Positions 25,429-34,695 of a stretch of 64,000 bases of DNA are shown piece after piece. Below the pieces are notes generated by a model. That model saw nothing but the letters and a program-made list of their open reading frames with translations, had not been told where the DNA came from and made no database searches. Source of the DNA: Pseudomonas putida W15Oct28. GTDB taxonomy: Bacteria > Pseudomonadota > Gammaproteobacteria > Pseudomonadales > Pseudomonadaceae. Numbering within the stretch: the first letter of the stretch is position 1; every line of letters begins with the position of its first letter. Made by a program: the position numbers and the translations under genes. The DNA is taken from assembly GCF_000708715.2 (NCBI RefSeq), contig NZ_JENB01000008.1, positions 62,001 to 126,000 of the forward strand. Direction: 5' to 3'.

Positions 25429-26287
25429 AACGGTACTCGCCAGGTGTTGCACCCAGCGCCTGGCGGAACCGGTTGCTGAAATGGCTGGCACTGGCAAACC
25501 CGCACAAAAGGGCAATCTCCCCCAGCGGCATCACCCCCAGTTGCAGCAGCTGGCACGCCTGGTGCAGTCGCCGGGCCAGCAGGTACTGGTGCGGCGGTAG
25601 GCCGAAACTGGTACGGAACATGCGCGCAAAGTGGTATTCGGACAGGTTGCAGCGCAAGGCCAGTTCGCCCAGGGTAATCGGCTGGTCCAGGTGTGCCTCG
25701 ATGTAATCGACCAGTTGCCGGCGCAGGTTCGGCGCCAGCCCGCCTTTCAGGCGCAGGCCCTGGCGCAGGCCGACCTGGTTGAGCAGCGCATGGTCGACGA
25801 TCTCGTGGGCCAGGCTGCTGGCCAGCAAGCGCTCGCCGGGCTCGTTCCAGTCCAGGGTGATCAGTTGGCGAAAGCGCACGGCCTGTTGCGGGTCGTCGAG
25901 AAAGGTCGCTTCCTGCAACTGCAGTTCACGCGGTTCGCGGTCGAGCAGGCGCACGCAACCCAGGGCGAACTGCGCCTCGCTGACATACAGGTGCGCCAGG
26001 CGGATTGCACCATTGACCACCCAGTTCGATTCCTGCCCGGCCGGCATCACGCACAGCTTGCCGGGCGCGCCCTTGTCGGCCGGGCGCTGGCGGCGGAAGG
26101 TGCCGGTGCCGTCGGCGATGTAGCACGACAGGGTGTGGTGGGTCGGGGCCTGATAGTCGCGGGCATCGTCGCGGTTGCTCCACAACGCCGCCGCCAGCCC
26201 ATCGCCCAGGTGCGCGCTCAGCTCCAGCCGGGCGTGGGGCGAGGCATGCATGGCGTTGAACACTTGCAGTTGGGTGAGTGGCGTCAT
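25412..26287 (-). CDS. AraC-family transcriptional regulator
   Basis: A 291-residue regulator with an N-terminal cupin-like sensor domain (about 1-185) and a C-terminal double HTH (about 190-288): NLRRQLVDYIEAHLDQPITLGELALRCNLSEYHFARMFRTSFGLPPHQYLLARRL and GEIALLCGFASASHFSNRFRQALGATPGEYR in outline. The neighbouring divergent DMT-type exporter is a likely target, by position only. The final residues (SAIRG) and stop codon are encoded by a REP arm. Confidence 0.9.
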   Translation of the reverse strand: MTPLTQLQVFNAMHASPHARLELSAHLGDGLAAALWSNRDDARDYQAPTHHTLSCYIADGTGTFRRQRPADKGAPGKLCVMPAGQESNWVVNGAIRLAHLYVSEAQFALGCVRLLDREPRELQLQEATFLDDPQQAVRFRQLITLDWNEPGERLLASSLAHEIVDHALLNQVGLRQGLRLKGGLAPNLRRQLVDYIEAHLDQPITLGELALRCNLSEYHFARMFRTSFGLPPHQYLLARRLHQACQLLQLGVMPLGEIALLCGFASASHFSNRFRQALGATPGEYRSAIRG

Positions 26288-26404
26288 GGGCGGTTCCTCT
26301 TGCCAGCCATCCTACTGCCACTTGGGCGGGCTTACAGCTACCTGCGGGACAAAAGCGCAAGTTTGTGCAAGCGGGCGAACGCTGATCGGAAGAACACTGG
26401 CAAT

Positions 26405-26440
26405 CCCTGTGGGAGCGGGTTTACCCGCGAAGCGCCGGGC
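26405..26440. repeat. Single REP
   Basis: One unpaired canonical REP (CCTGTGGGAGCGGGTTTACCCGCGAAG...) in the divergent gap between the AraC regulator and the DMT transporter, 33 nt before the transporter start. Confidence 0.8.
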
Positions 26441-26472
26441 ACCGATCTTGAAAGGCCCAAGGAACTGCCGCC

Positions 26473-27375
26473 ATGAACCTGTCACTCTACCTGCTCACCG
26501 TCCTGATCTGGGGCACCACCTGGATCGCCTTGAAGCTCCAGCTGGGCGTGGTCGCCATCCCGGTCTCGATCGTCTATCGCTTCGCCCTGGCCGGCCTCAT
26601 CCTGTTCGCCATCCTGCTGCTCACCCGCCGCCTGCAACCCATGAACCGCCGCGGCCACCTCATCTGCCTGGCCCAGGGCTTGTGCCTGTTCTGCGTCAAT
26701 TTCATGTGCTTCCTCACGGCCAGCCAGTGGATTGCCAGTGGCCTGATCGCCGTGGTGTTCTCCACGGCAACCCTGTGGAATGCACTTAACGCGCGGGTCT
26801 TCTTCGGCCAGAAGATCGCCGCGAATGTACTGGGCGGCGGTGCCCTGGGCCTGCTCGGCCTGGGGCTGCTGTTCTGGCCAGAGTTGTCCCACCATGCCGC
26901 CAGCCGCGAGACCCTGTTCGGGCTCGGCCTGGCCCTGCTTGGCACGCTGTGTTTCTCGGCGGGCAACATGCTGTCGAGCATGCAGCAGAAGGCCGGGCTC
27001 AAGCCCATGACCACCAATGCCTGGGGCATGGTCTACGGGGCCGCCATGCTGATGGTTTATTGCCTGTTCAGCGGCATTCCTTTCACCATGGAGTGGAATA
27101 CCCGCTACATCGGTTCGCTGATGTACCTGGTAATCCCGGGGTCGGTGATCGGCTTCACTGCCTACCTGACCCTGGTCGGGCGCATGGGGCCGGAGCGGGC
27201 CGCCTATTGCACGGTGCTGTTCCCGTTGGTGGCGTTGAATGTGTCGGCGGTGGCCGAGGGGTATCAGTGGACGGCGCCGGCCTTGTTGGGGCTGGTGGCG
27301 GTGATGGCGGGGAATGTGCTGGTGTTTCGCAAGCCCAAGGCCAGGGTGGCTGAGGGTGTTTTGGTGGCCAAATAG
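26473..27375 (+). CDS. DMT-superfamily (EamA) exporter
   Basis: A 300-residue inner-membrane protein with ten predicted helices in two EamA repeats (about 5-135 and 150-285). The first repeat begins LYLLTVLIWGTTWIALK, the typical EamA opening. Members export amino acids, metabolites or drugs; the substrate is not evident. It is divergent from the AraC regulator, which may control it. The gene ends just before a 50-nt perfect palindrome that acts as a shared terminator with the converging dehydrogenase gene. Confidence 0.9.
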   Translation: MNLSLYLLTVLIWGTTWIALKLQLGVVAIPVSIVYRFALAGLILFAILLLTRRLQPMNRRGHLICLAQGLCLFCVNFMCFLTASQWIASGLIAVVFSTATLWNALNARVFFGQKIAANVLGGGALGLLGLGLLFWPELSHHAASRETLFGLGLALLGTLCFSAGNMLSSMQQKAGLKPMTTNAWGMVYGAAMLMVYCLFSGIPFTMEWNTRYIGSLMYLVIPGSVIGFTAYLTLVGRMGPERAAYCTVLFPLVALNVSAVAEGYQWTAPALLGLVAVMAGNVLVFRKPKARVAEGVLVAK

Positions 27376-27385
27376 ATAATCTGTT

Positions 27386-27435
27386 GCCTGCACCGGCCTC
27401 TTCGCGGGCAAGCCCGCGAAGAGGCCGGTGCAGGC
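27386..27435. terminator. Perfect 24-bp palindrome from fused REPs, probable bidirectional terminator
   Basis: Two inverted REPs joined with only AA between them: arms 27386-27409 and 27412-27435 are perfectly complementary (left arm begins GCCTGCACCGGCC, ends GCGGGC). It lies 11 nt after the DMT stop and 12 nt before the end of the converging dehydrogenase gene. There is no U-run, but a 24-bp GC-rich stem should stop or stabilise both transcripts. Confidence 0.85.
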
Positions 27436-27447
27436 AGTAGAGAGCTA

Positions 27448-28422
27448 TCAGCCTTTCCACACCTGTGGGTTCACCAGGTCCCGCGGTCGCTCACCCAGCA
27501 GCGCAGCACGCAGGTTGTCCATCGCGCGGTTGGCCATGGCCTCACGGGTTTCGGCAGTGGCCGAACCGATGTGGGGCAAGGTCAGCGCATTGGGCAGCTT
27601 GAACAGCGGCGAATCGCTCAGTGGCTCTTTCTCGTACACATCCAGGCCCGCCCCACGAATGGTGCCGTTCTGCAGCGCTTCGATCAGCGCGGCTTCGTCC
27701 ACCACCGGCCCGCGGGCGATGTTGATCAGGAACGCACTCGGCTTCATCAGCTTCAGTTCACGCGCACTGATCAGCTTGCGGGTGGCGTCGGACAATGGCA
27801 CCACAATGACGACGAAGTCCGCTTCGGCCAGCAACTGCTCCAGGCTGCGCAACTGCGCGCCCAGCTCTTGCTCCAGCGCGGTCTTGCGGCTGTTGCCTGC
27901 GTAGATGACCGGCATGTTGAAGCCGAACCGGCCACGACGGGCAATGGCGGCACCGATGTTACCCATGCCGACGATACCCAGCGTTTTGCCATGCACATCG
28001 CTGCCGAAGAGGGCCGGGCCTACGGTGGCCTGCCAGTTGCCGGCCTTGGTCCAGGCATCCAGTTCGGCGGTGCGGCGGGCGCAGCCCATGACCAGCGAGA
28101 AGCCCAGGTCGGCGGTGCTTTCGGTAAGCACGTCGGGGGTGTTGGTCAGGGCGATGCCGCGTTCGTTGAAGTAGTCCAGGTCGTAGTTGTCGTAGCCGAC
28201 CGACACGCTGGACACCACCTCCAGCCTGGCCGCGCCTTCAAGCTGCGCACGGCCCAACTTGCGGCCGACCCCGATCAGGCCGTGGGCCTCGGGCAGGGCT
28301 TCGTTGAACTGGGCGTTGATGTCGCCCAGCTTGGGGTTGGGCAAAATCACGTTGAAGTCTTGCTGCAGGCGCTCGGCCATGGCCGGGGTGATACGGCTGA
28401 AGGCCAGGACGGTCTTTTTCAT
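27448..28422 (-). CDS. D-isomer specific 2-hydroxyacid dehydrogenase (glyoxylate/hydroxypyruvate/2-ketogluconate reductase type)
   Basis: A 324-residue NAD(P)-dependent dehydrogenase. The nucleotide-binding motif GMGNIG is at 152-157; catalytic Arg (NIARGPVVDE), Glu (GAGLDVYEKEP) and His (LPHIGSATAETR) are all in place. It resembles GhrB-type enzymes reducing glyoxylate, hydroxypyruvate or 2-ketogluconate; the exact substrate cannot be read from sequence. The ATG at 28422 begins the canonical MKKTVLAFSRITP opening; the upstream extension is translated REP sequence. A LysR gene lies upstream in the same direction. Confidence 0.88.
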   Translation of the reverse strand: MKKTVLAFSRITPAMAERLQQDFNVILPNPKLGDINAQFNEALPEAHGLIGVGRKLGRAQLEGAARLEVVSSVSVGYDNYDLDYFNERGIALTNTPDVLTESTADLGFSLVMGCARRTAELDAWTKAGNWQATVGPALFGSDVHGKTLGIVGMGNIGAAIARRGRFGFNMPVIYAGNSRKTALEQELGAQLRSLEQLLAEADFVVIVVPLSDATRKLISARELKLMKPSAFLINIARGPVVDEAALIEALQNGTIRGAGLDVYEKEPLSDSPLFKLPNALTLPHIGSATAETREAMANRAMDNLRAALLGERPRDLVNPQVWKG

Positions 28423-28461
28423 CGGGCAACTTCTCTGCAAGGCGGTAGGACGAGGGTGGAT

Positions 28462-28567
28462 TCTTCGCGGGTAAATCGGATCGCCGCACCGCCGCTCCCA
28501 CAGGTTTTGCACAGGCCTATAGGGCAGCGCTGTACCTGTGGGAGCGGGCGCGCCCGCGAATGGGCCG
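28462..28567. repeat. Imperfect REP pair
   Basis: The right copy (CCTGTGGGAGCGGGCGCGCCCGCGAATGGGCCG, 28535-28567 in outline) is canonical. The left copy (TTCGCGGGTAAA ... CGCTCCCACAGG, 28464-28504) is split by about 15 extra nt (ATCGGATCGCCGCAC), so the hairpin is interrupted. It lies upstream of the dehydrogenase gene. Confidence 0.7.
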
Positions 28568-28616
28568 ACAATGGTTAGCAACCTACCATTGTCCACCCCC
28601 GCAATGCAGCAGCTTT

Positions 28617-29564
28617 TTAGTTGGCGATCAGCACCTGATGGGTTTTCAGGTCGGCCTCATGGGCCGCGAGAATCTCCGGCAGCGAGTTGCGCAGGTACTC
28701 GACCCACGTCTTGATCTTGGCATCCAGGTACTGCCGCGACGGGTAGATGGCGTACAGGTTCAGCTCCTGCAGGCGGTACTCCGGCAGCACCCGCACCAGG
28801 CTGCCATCACGCAGGCCATCGATGGCCGAATAGATCGGCAGCACGCCTACGCCCATGCCGCTGCGGATCGCAGTCTTCATGGCATCCGCCGTGTTGACCA
28901 TGAACGGCGAGCTGGTGATGTTGACCATCTCCTGGCCTTCCGGCCCGTCGAACAGCCATTTTTCCAGCGGGATCACCGGGCTGACCATGCGCAGGCAGGC
29001 GTGCTTGAGCAGGTCGGCGGGCTTTTGCGCACTGCCGTGGCGGGCGATGTAGGCGGGCGAGGCGCAGACGATGCTGTAGGTGATGCCCAGGCGCTGCGAC
29101 ACGAACCCCGAGTCGGGCAGTTCGGTGGCCAGCACGATGGACACGTCATAGCCCTCGTCGAGCAGGTCGGGCACGCGGTTGGCCATGGTCAGGTCGAAGG
29201 TGACGTCCGGGTGCGATTCGCGGTAGCGGGCAATGGCATCGACCACGAAGTGCTGGCCCACCCCGGTCATCGAGTGCACCTTCAACTGCCCGGCCGGGCG
29301 GGCATGGGCATCGCTGGCTTCGGCTTCCGCTTCTTCCACATAGGTAAGAATCTGTTCGCAACGCATCAGGTAGCGTTTGCCGGCTTCGGTCAGCGCAATG
29401 CGGCGGGTAGTACGGTTGAGCAGCCTTGTTTGCAGATGGGCTTCCAGGTTGGAGACCGCCCGCGACACGTTCGCGGTGGTCGTATCCAGTTGCGCGGCAG
29501 CAGCGGTAAAGCTGCCAAGCTGGGCTACGCAACTGAAAGCACGCATGTTTTGCAGGGTGTCCAT
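28617..29564 (-). CDS. LysR-type transcriptional regulator
   Basis: A 315-residue LysR protein: N-terminal winged HTH (MRAFSCVAQLGSFTAAAAQLDTTTANVSRAVSNLEAHLQTRLLNRTTRRIALTEAG in outline, residues 7-62) and a periplasmic-binding-like effector domain (about 90-295). It is divergent from the OMF-FUSC-DUF1656-HlyD efflux operon, the classic layout for a LysR controlling an aromatic-acid-type efflux pump (as AaeR/aaeXAB). The effector is unknown; it could also affect the dehydrogenase gene downstream. Confidence 0.9.
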   Translation of the reverse strand: MDTLQNMRAFSCVAQLGSFTAAAAQLDTTTANVSRAVSNLEAHLQTRLLNRTTRRIALTEAGKRYLMRCEQILTYVEEAEAEASDAHARPAGQLKVHSMTGVGQHFVVDAIARYRESHPDVTFDLTMANRVPDLLDEGYDVSIVLATELPDSGFVSQRLGITYSIVCASPAYIARHGSAQKPADLLKHACLRMVSPVIPLEKWLFDGPEGQEMVNITSSPFMVNTADAMKTAIRSGMGVGVLPIYSAIDGLRDGSLVRVLPEYRLQELNLYAIYPSRQYLDAKIKTWVEYLRNSLPEILAAHEADLKTHQVLIAN

Positions 29565-29756
29565 GGGTCACTCTCGATGTAGAGGACAAAATTGTGTCAC
29601 GAAGTAACGCAGAAAAGCTGAAAAGTTGCCTTCGACCAAAGGCGGATTATCGCTGTTTTGGTAACAAAGATTCGCAGGAATCTGCGCTTATCGCCAGTGC
29701 TGGCGCCCCCTAGAATTGCCCAGCCCCCTTCACCTCTTCCTCGGGAAATCGCAGCT

Positions 29757-31298
29757 GTGCCGCGTCGCATCATCAGAACGCTCAATGCGTTCAGTGCCTG
29801 TGCCCTTGCCCTCACCTTGAGTGGCTGTATCGGAACCTGGGGCATCGCCCCGCAAAGCAAGACGCTGCAAGCCAATACCCTGACCACCGACGCGGCCATA
29901 CGCCAAGCCGCGACCGACGCCCATTGGCCTGACCAGCAGTGGTGGCACGCCTATGGCGACCCGCAGCTGGATCGCTGGCTCAACCTGGCCGTGGCCGGCA
30001 GCCCGAGCCTGGCCATGGCTGCGGCGCGGGTACGTGAGGCCAAGGCCATGGCCGGCGTGGTCGAGTCGGCGGAAAAGCTCCAGGCCAATGGCCAGGCCAC
30101 GCTCAAGCGCCACAACTGGCCTGAAGACCAGTTCTACGGCCCGGGCGCGCTGTCGGGCGCCAACACTTGGGACAACAACGCCGCCATCGGTTTCAGCTAC
30201 GCCCTCGACCTGTGGGGCCGCGAACGCAATGCCAGCGAACAGGCCGTGGACCAGGCGCACATGAGCGTGGCCGAAGCCCGCCAGGCGCAGCTGGAGCTGC
30301 AGAACAACGTGGTGCGCGCCTATATCCAGCTGAGCCTGCATTTTGCCCAGCGCGATATCGTCAAGGCCGAACTGGAGCAGCAGGAACAGATCCTGGCCCT
30401 GGCCAAGCGCCGCCTGGATGCCGGCATCGGCACCCATTTCGAAGTCAGCCAGGCCGAAGCGCCGCTGCCGGAAACCCACCGCCAGCTCGACAGCCTGAAC
30501 GAAGAAATTGCCCTGACCCGCAACCAGCTGGCCGCACTGGCCGGCAAAGGCCCGGGGGAAGGCGCGCAATTGCAGCGCCCGGCCCTGGCCTTGGCCGCGC
30601 CGTTGAAGCTGCCCTCGAACCTGCCCGCCGAACTGGTCGGCCAGCGTCCCGACGTGGTCGCCAGCCGCTGGCAGGTGGCCGCCCAGGCGCGTGGCATCGA
30701 CGTCGCCCACGCCGGCTTCTTCCCCAACGTCGACCTGGTTGGCAGCCTGGGCTTCATGGCCACCGGCGGTGGCCCGCTGGAGTTTTTGACCGGGCGCAAG
30801 TTCAACTACAACGTCGGGCCGGCCATCAGCTTGCCGATCTTTGACGGTGGCCGCCTGCGCTCGGAACTGGGTGTGGCCTCGGCGGGGTATGACGTGGCCG
30901 TGGCGCGCTACAACCAGACCGTGGTGGGTGCTCTTAAGAACATCTCTGACCAGTTGATCCGCCGTGAGTCGATGAAAGAACAGTCACACTTCGCTGCCGA
31001 ATCCGTCGCCGCTGCGCAGAAAACCTATGACATCGCCATGGTCGCCTTCCAGCGCGGCCTTACCGACTACCTCAACGTGCTCAACGCGCAGACCTTGCTG
31101 TTCCGCCAGCAACAGGTGCAGCAACAGGTGCAGGCCGCCCGCCTGATCGCCCATGCCGAGCTGGTCACCGCCCTGGGTGGCGGCTTGCAGGCCGGTCAGG
31201 ATGCGCCGAAGGAGGAACGCCAGGCCGCGCCGGCCACCCCGGCCACCCTCCCGGCCACCCTGGCCATTTTCGACAAGAAGCCGGATAACGCCGAATGA
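29757..31298 (+). CDS. NodT-type outer-membrane efflux lipoprotein
   Basis: A 513-residue outer-membrane factor of the TolC/OprM family. Lipobox LSGC about 22 residues after the chosen start, then two OEP repeats (about 60-260 and 270-480) with the hallmark SYALDLWGRERNASEQAVDQ and ELVGQRPDVVASRWQVAAQ motifs. I chose GTG 29757, which gives a clean lipoprotein signal (MPRRIIRTLNAFSACALALTLSGC in outline); a TTG at 29658 would add 33 non-signal residues. The C-terminus carries an odd Pro/Ala/Thr run (PATPATLPATLA). First gene of the FUSC efflux operon. Confidence 0.88.
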   Translation: MPRRIIRTLNAFSACALALTLSGCIGTWGIAPQSKTLQANTLTTDAAIRQAATDAHWPDQQWWHAYGDPQLDRWLNLAVAGSPSLAMAAARVREAKAMAGVVESAEKLQANGQATLKRHNWPEDQFYGPGALSGANTWDNNAAIGFSYALDLWGRERNASEQAVDQAHMSVAEARQAQLELQNNVVRAYIQLSLHFAQRDIVKAELEQQEQILALAKRRLDAGIGTHFEVSQAEAPLPETHRQLDSLNEEIALTRNQLAALAGKGPGEGAQLQRPALALAAPLKLPSNLPAELVGQRPDVVASRWQVAAQARGIDVAHAGFFPNVDLVGSLGFMATGGGPLEFLTGRKFNYNVGPAISLPIFDGGRLRSELGVASAGYDVAVARYNQTVVGALKNISDQLIRRESMKEQSHFAAESVAAAQKTYDIAMVAFQRGLTDYLNVLNAQTLLFRQQQVQQQVQAARLIAHAELVTALGGGLQAGQDAPKEERQAAPATPATLPATLAIFDKKPDNAE

Positions 31299-33472
31299 GC
31301 ACTTCCAGTTTGCCCGTGCGCTGGCTGCAAAGCCTGGAGTGGCGCCGGGGCTTCTTTGCCTGGGCACGCACCGACGGCGTGACCTGGGTGTACATCTTCA
31401 AGGTGCTGGCCGCCGCGTTCATCACCTTGTGGCTGGCCATGCGCCTGGAGCTGCCGCAACCGCGCACGGCGATGATCACCGTGTTCATCGTGATGCAGCC
31501 GCAAAGCGGGCATGTTTTCGCCAAGAGCTTCTACCGGGTGCTCGGCACCCTGGCCGGCTCGGCGATGATGGTGGCGCTGATCGCCATCTTCCCGCAGAAC
31601 ACCGAACTGTTCCTGCCCAGCCTGGCCCTGTGGGTGGGCCTGTGTTCGGCCGGCGCCATGCGCTACCGCACCTTCCGCGCCTATGGCTTCGTGCTGGCCG
31701 GCTACACCGCTGCGATGATCGGCCTGCCGGTGCTGCAGCACCCCGACCAGGCGTTCATGGCGGCGGTATGGCGGGTGCTGGAAATTGCCCTGGGGATTCT
31801 GGTGTCGACCTTCGTCAGCGCCGCGATCCTGCCGCAGTCGGCCAGTGCTGCCATGCGCAACGCCTTGTACCAGCGCTTTGGCGTGTTCGCCGGGGTGGTG
31901 GTCGAGGCCTTGCGTGGGGATAGCCAGAAGGACCGTTTCGAGAGCAGCAACGTGCGTTTCGTTGCCGAGGCCGTGGGCCTTGAGAGCCTGCGCAATGTCA
32001 CCGCCTTTGAAGACCCGCACATGCGCCGCCGCAGTGGCCGGCTGGTGCGGATGAACAGCGAGTTCATGGCCATTACCACGCGCTTCAACGCCCTGCACCG
32101 TTTGCTGGAGCGCCTGCGCGCCCGTGGCCCGCTGCAGATCGTCAGCGCCATCGAGCCGGGCCTGAATACGCTGGTGGAGCTGCTGCAGCCCTACGTGGGG
32201 CGGGCGCTGACCGACGCCGATGCGCTGCGCCTGACCCTGGAGCTGGCGGCCTACAAGGAGGGCCTGCAAGCCCAGGTGCGCGGCCTGCGCGCCGAGTACC
32301 AGGCGACCGAGCCCAGCGAGTCCGACCTGCTCGACTTCCACACCGCATTCGAACTGCTGTACCGCTTCGTCGACGAGATGTACAGCTACGCCGAAACCCA
32401 CGCCTCGCTGGCTGCGCACAAGCACGAACGCGAGCAGTGGGACGAGCCCTACGTGGCGCAGACCAGCTGGCTGGTATCGCTGGCCGCCGGGGTGCGCGCC
32501 TCGGCGGTGCTGTTGCTGCTGGGCAGCTACTGGCTGCTCAGCGACTGGCCCAGCGGCGCCATGATGACCCTGATCGCCACCGTCACCGTGGGCCTCTCGG
32601 CCGCCTCGCCCAACCCCAAGCGCATGTCGTTCCAGATGGCCTGCGGCACGGCCATTGGCGCTTTCGTCGGCTTCTTCGAAACCTTCTTCGTGTTCCCCTG
32701 GATCGACGGTTTCCCGCTGCTGTGCATGGTGCTGGCGCCGGTCTTCGTGCTGGGCGCGTTTCTCTCGTCGCGCCCGGCCTACGCTGGTTATGGCATCGGC
32801 CTGCTGGTGTTCTTCGCGATTGGCTCGGTGCCGAACAACCTCACCGTGTATGACCCGTACACCTTCATCAACGACTACATCGGCATGGTCATCGGCATGT
32901 TTGTCTGCGCCGCCGCCGGGGCGATCATCCTGCCGCCCAACAGCCGCTGGTTGTGGAACCGCCTGGAGCAGGAGCTGCGCGAGCAGGTGCTGTTCGCCAT
33001 CAGCGGGCGCCTGCGCGGCATCGGCACGGCCTTTGAAAGCCGCACCCGCGACCTGTTGCACCAGGCCTATGGCCTGGCGGCCGGCAAGCCGCAGGTGCAG
33101 AGCCAGCTGATGGGCTGGATGTTCACCGTGCTGGAAATCGGCCACGCCGTGATCGAGCTGCGCAAGGAGCAAGCCCGCGCCCCGGTGCACCCGGCCTACG
33201 CCGAGTCGCAGCCGTGGCGCCAGGCAATCCGCGTCATGGGCCGTGCCCTGACACGCCTGTTCCTGCAGCCTAGTGCCAGTAACCACGAACGCGCCCTGGT
33301 CGCCGTCGACCATGCGATTGCCCGCGTGCAGGCCACCGACGAACCCTTTGCCCGCCATTTCGACACCTCGGTGCTGCGGCGTGCGCAGAGTTACCTGCAC
33401 TTCATCCGTTCCTCCTTGCTGGACCCACAGTCGCCACTGGCACCGGCGAAAGGATTGCACCATGCCCCGTGA
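31295..33472 (+). CDS. FUSC-family inner-membrane exporter (AaeB-like)
   Basis: A 725-residue protein with two blocks of about six helices (residues about 25-180 and 390-540) separated by cytoplasmic domains, the architecture of FUSC/AaeB/YccS proteins. Motifs include LELPQPRTAMITVFIVMQPQSG in block one and DWPSGAMMTLIATVTVGLSA in block two. AaeB with AaeA exports aromatic carboxylic acids; here the operon also brings its own OMF. The start overlaps the OMF stop (ATGA), and the stop lies inside the next gene. Confidence 0.88.
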   Translation: MSTSSLPVRWLQSLEWRRGFFAWARTDGVTWVYIFKVLAAAFITLWLAMRLELPQPRTAMITVFIVMQPQSGHVFAKSFYRVLGTLAGSAMMVALIAIFPQNTELFLPSLALWVGLCSAGAMRYRTFRAYGFVLAGYTAAMIGLPVLQHPDQAFMAAVWRVLEIALGILVSTFVSAAILPQSASAAMRNALYQRFGVFAGVVVEALRGDSQKDRFESSNVRFVAEAVGLESLRNVTAFEDPHMRRRSGRLVRMNSEFMAITTRFNALHRLLERLRARGPLQIVSAIEPGLNTLVELLQPYVGRALTDADALRLTLELAAYKEGLQAQVRGLRAEYQATEPSESDLLDFHTAFELLYRFVDEMYSYAETHASLAAHKHEREQWDEPYVAQTSWLVSLAAGVRASAVLLLLGSYWLLSDWPSGAMMTLIATVTVGLSAASPNPKRMSFQMACGTAIGAFVGFFETFFVFPWIDGFPLLCMVLAPVFVLGAFLSSRPAYAGYGIGLLVFFAIGSVPNNLTVYDPYTFINDYIGMVIGMFVCAAAGAIILPPNSRWLWNRLEQELREQVLFAISGRLRGIGTAFESRTRDLLHQAYGLAAGKPQVQSQLMGWMFTVLEIGHAVIELRKEQARAPVHPAYAESQPWRQAIRVMGRALTRLFLQPSASNHERALVAVDHAIARVQATDEPFARHFDTSVLRRAQSYLHFIRSSLLDPQSPLAPAKGLHHAP

Positions 33473-33677
33473 AATCATGCCCCGTGAAATCGCCTTCCAT
33501 GGCGTGTACATGCCCACCATGACCTTGATGTTCCTGTTCGCCCTGGGCCTGGCCTGGGGCCTGGACCGGTTCATCGCCAGCCATGATGGCTACCGCTTCT
33601 TCTGGCACCCGGCGCTGTTGCGCCTGAGCCTGTTCGTCTGCCTGTTCGGCGCCATGGCGCTTACTGTCTACTGGTGA
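33462..33677 (+). CDS. DUF1656 small membrane protein (AaeX-like)
   Basis: A 71-residue protein with two hydrophobic helices (MPTMTLMFLFALGLAWGLD and LLRLSLFVCLFGAMALTVYW), typical of DUF1656/AaeX, always found with FUSC and HlyD genes; function unknown. The 5' end holds a tandem 15-nt duplication (ATGCCCCGTGAAATC at 33462-33476 and 33477-33491), giving two start codons. The first, with AAGGA eight nt upstream, lies in the FUSC 3' end (11-nt overlap); the second would give the usual 66-residue length. Confidence 0.85.
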   Translation: MPREIMPREIAFHGVYMPTMTLMFLFALGLAWGLDRFIASHDGYRFFWHPALLRLSLFVCLFGAMALTVYW

Positions 33678-33687
33678 GAAACCTTCG

Positions 33688-34548
33688 ATGAAAAAGTTCT
33701 TCAGCCTGATCGCCACCCTGCTGGTGCTGGTCGCTGCCGTGGCCATCGGTCGCCAGCTGTGGCTGCACTACATGACCACGCCATGGACCCGTGACGGCCG
33801 CGTGCGTGCCGACATCATCAACGTCGCCGCCGACGTGCCCGGCTACGTGGTGGACGTGCCGGTCAAGGACAACCAGCGGGTGAAGAAGGGCGACATGCTG
33901 ATCCAGATCGACCCCGAGCACTATCAATTGGCGGTCGACCAGGCCAAGGCCATGGTCGCCTCGCGCAAGGCCACGTGGGAAATGCGCAAGGTCAACGCCA
34001 AGCGCCGTGCCGACATGGACAACCTGGTCATCTCCAAAGAAAACCGCGACGACGCCAGCAACATCGCCAACTCCGCCCAGGCCGATTACCAGCAGGCCCT
34101 TGCCGAGCTGGCTGCAGCCGAGCTGAACCTCAAGCGCACCCACATTGTGGCTACGGTGGACGGGTATGTGACCAACCTGAATATCCACAAGGGCGACTAT
34201 GCGCGCACCGGTGAAGCGGTGATGGCGGTGGTCGACGAAAATTCCTTCTGGGTGTACGGGTTCTTCGAAGAGACCAAGCTGCCCCACGTGAAGGTGGGTG
34301 ACCAGGCCGAGTTGCAGATGATGAGCGGCGAGCGCATCAAAGGGCATGTGGAGAGCATCGCCCGCGGCATCTACGACCGCGACAACCCACAAAGCCGCGA
34401 ACTGATCGCTGACGTGAACCCCACCTTCAACTGGGTGCGGCTGGCACAGCGGGTGCCGGTGCGCATTCACATCGATGAAGTGCCGGAAGGGTTTTTGCTG
34501 GCGGCGGGGACGACGTGTACGGTGGTGGTGAAGCCGAGCGAGGGCTAG
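33688..34548 (+). CDS. HlyD/AaeA-type membrane fusion protein
   Basis: A 286-residue periplasmic adaptor: N-terminal membrane anchor (LIATLLVLVAAVAIG), barrel-sandwich halves (TRDGRVRADIINVAADVPGYVVDVPVKDNQRVKKGDML and VATVDGYVTNLNIHKGDYAR) around a short coiled coil (about 75-140), then a beta-barrel domain. The hybrid motif matches AaeA/YibH. It should bridge the FUSC protein to the OMF encoded in the same operon. It is the last gene; downstream lies the acquired Abi-like segment. Confidence 0.9.
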   Translation: MKKFFSLIATLLVLVAAVAIGRQLWLHYMTTPWTRDGRVRADIINVAADVPGYVVDVPVKDNQRVKKGDMLIQIDPEHYQLAVDQAKAMVASRKATWEMRKVNAKRRADMDNLVISKENRDDASNIANSAQADYQQALAELAAAELNLKRTHIVATVDGYVTNLNIHKGDYARTGEAVMAVVDENSFWVYGFFEETKLPHVKVGDQAELQMMSGERIKGHVESIARGIYDRDNPQSRELIADVNPTFNWVRLAQRVPVRIHIDEVPEGFLLAAGTTCTVVVKPSEG

Positions 34549-34695
34549 CCGTAGCTTAGGTTGGAGTGTTTGTTGTCTTTAGGAAAAGGACTACACGAGG
34601 GTAGGAAGTGGATGTCGTGAGTCGCCTGTAGCGCGCGCTGCACAATGCCGTTTTCGAATCGCTCCCAGCTTGCTCTGCCAGTGAGCCGGAAAAGG

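Noticed and set aside
31196..33574. A 792-codon minus-strand frame opposite the FUSC gene
   Set aside because: His/Gln/Gly-rich mirror frame of a GC-rich membrane protein gene, no domain and no ribosome site.
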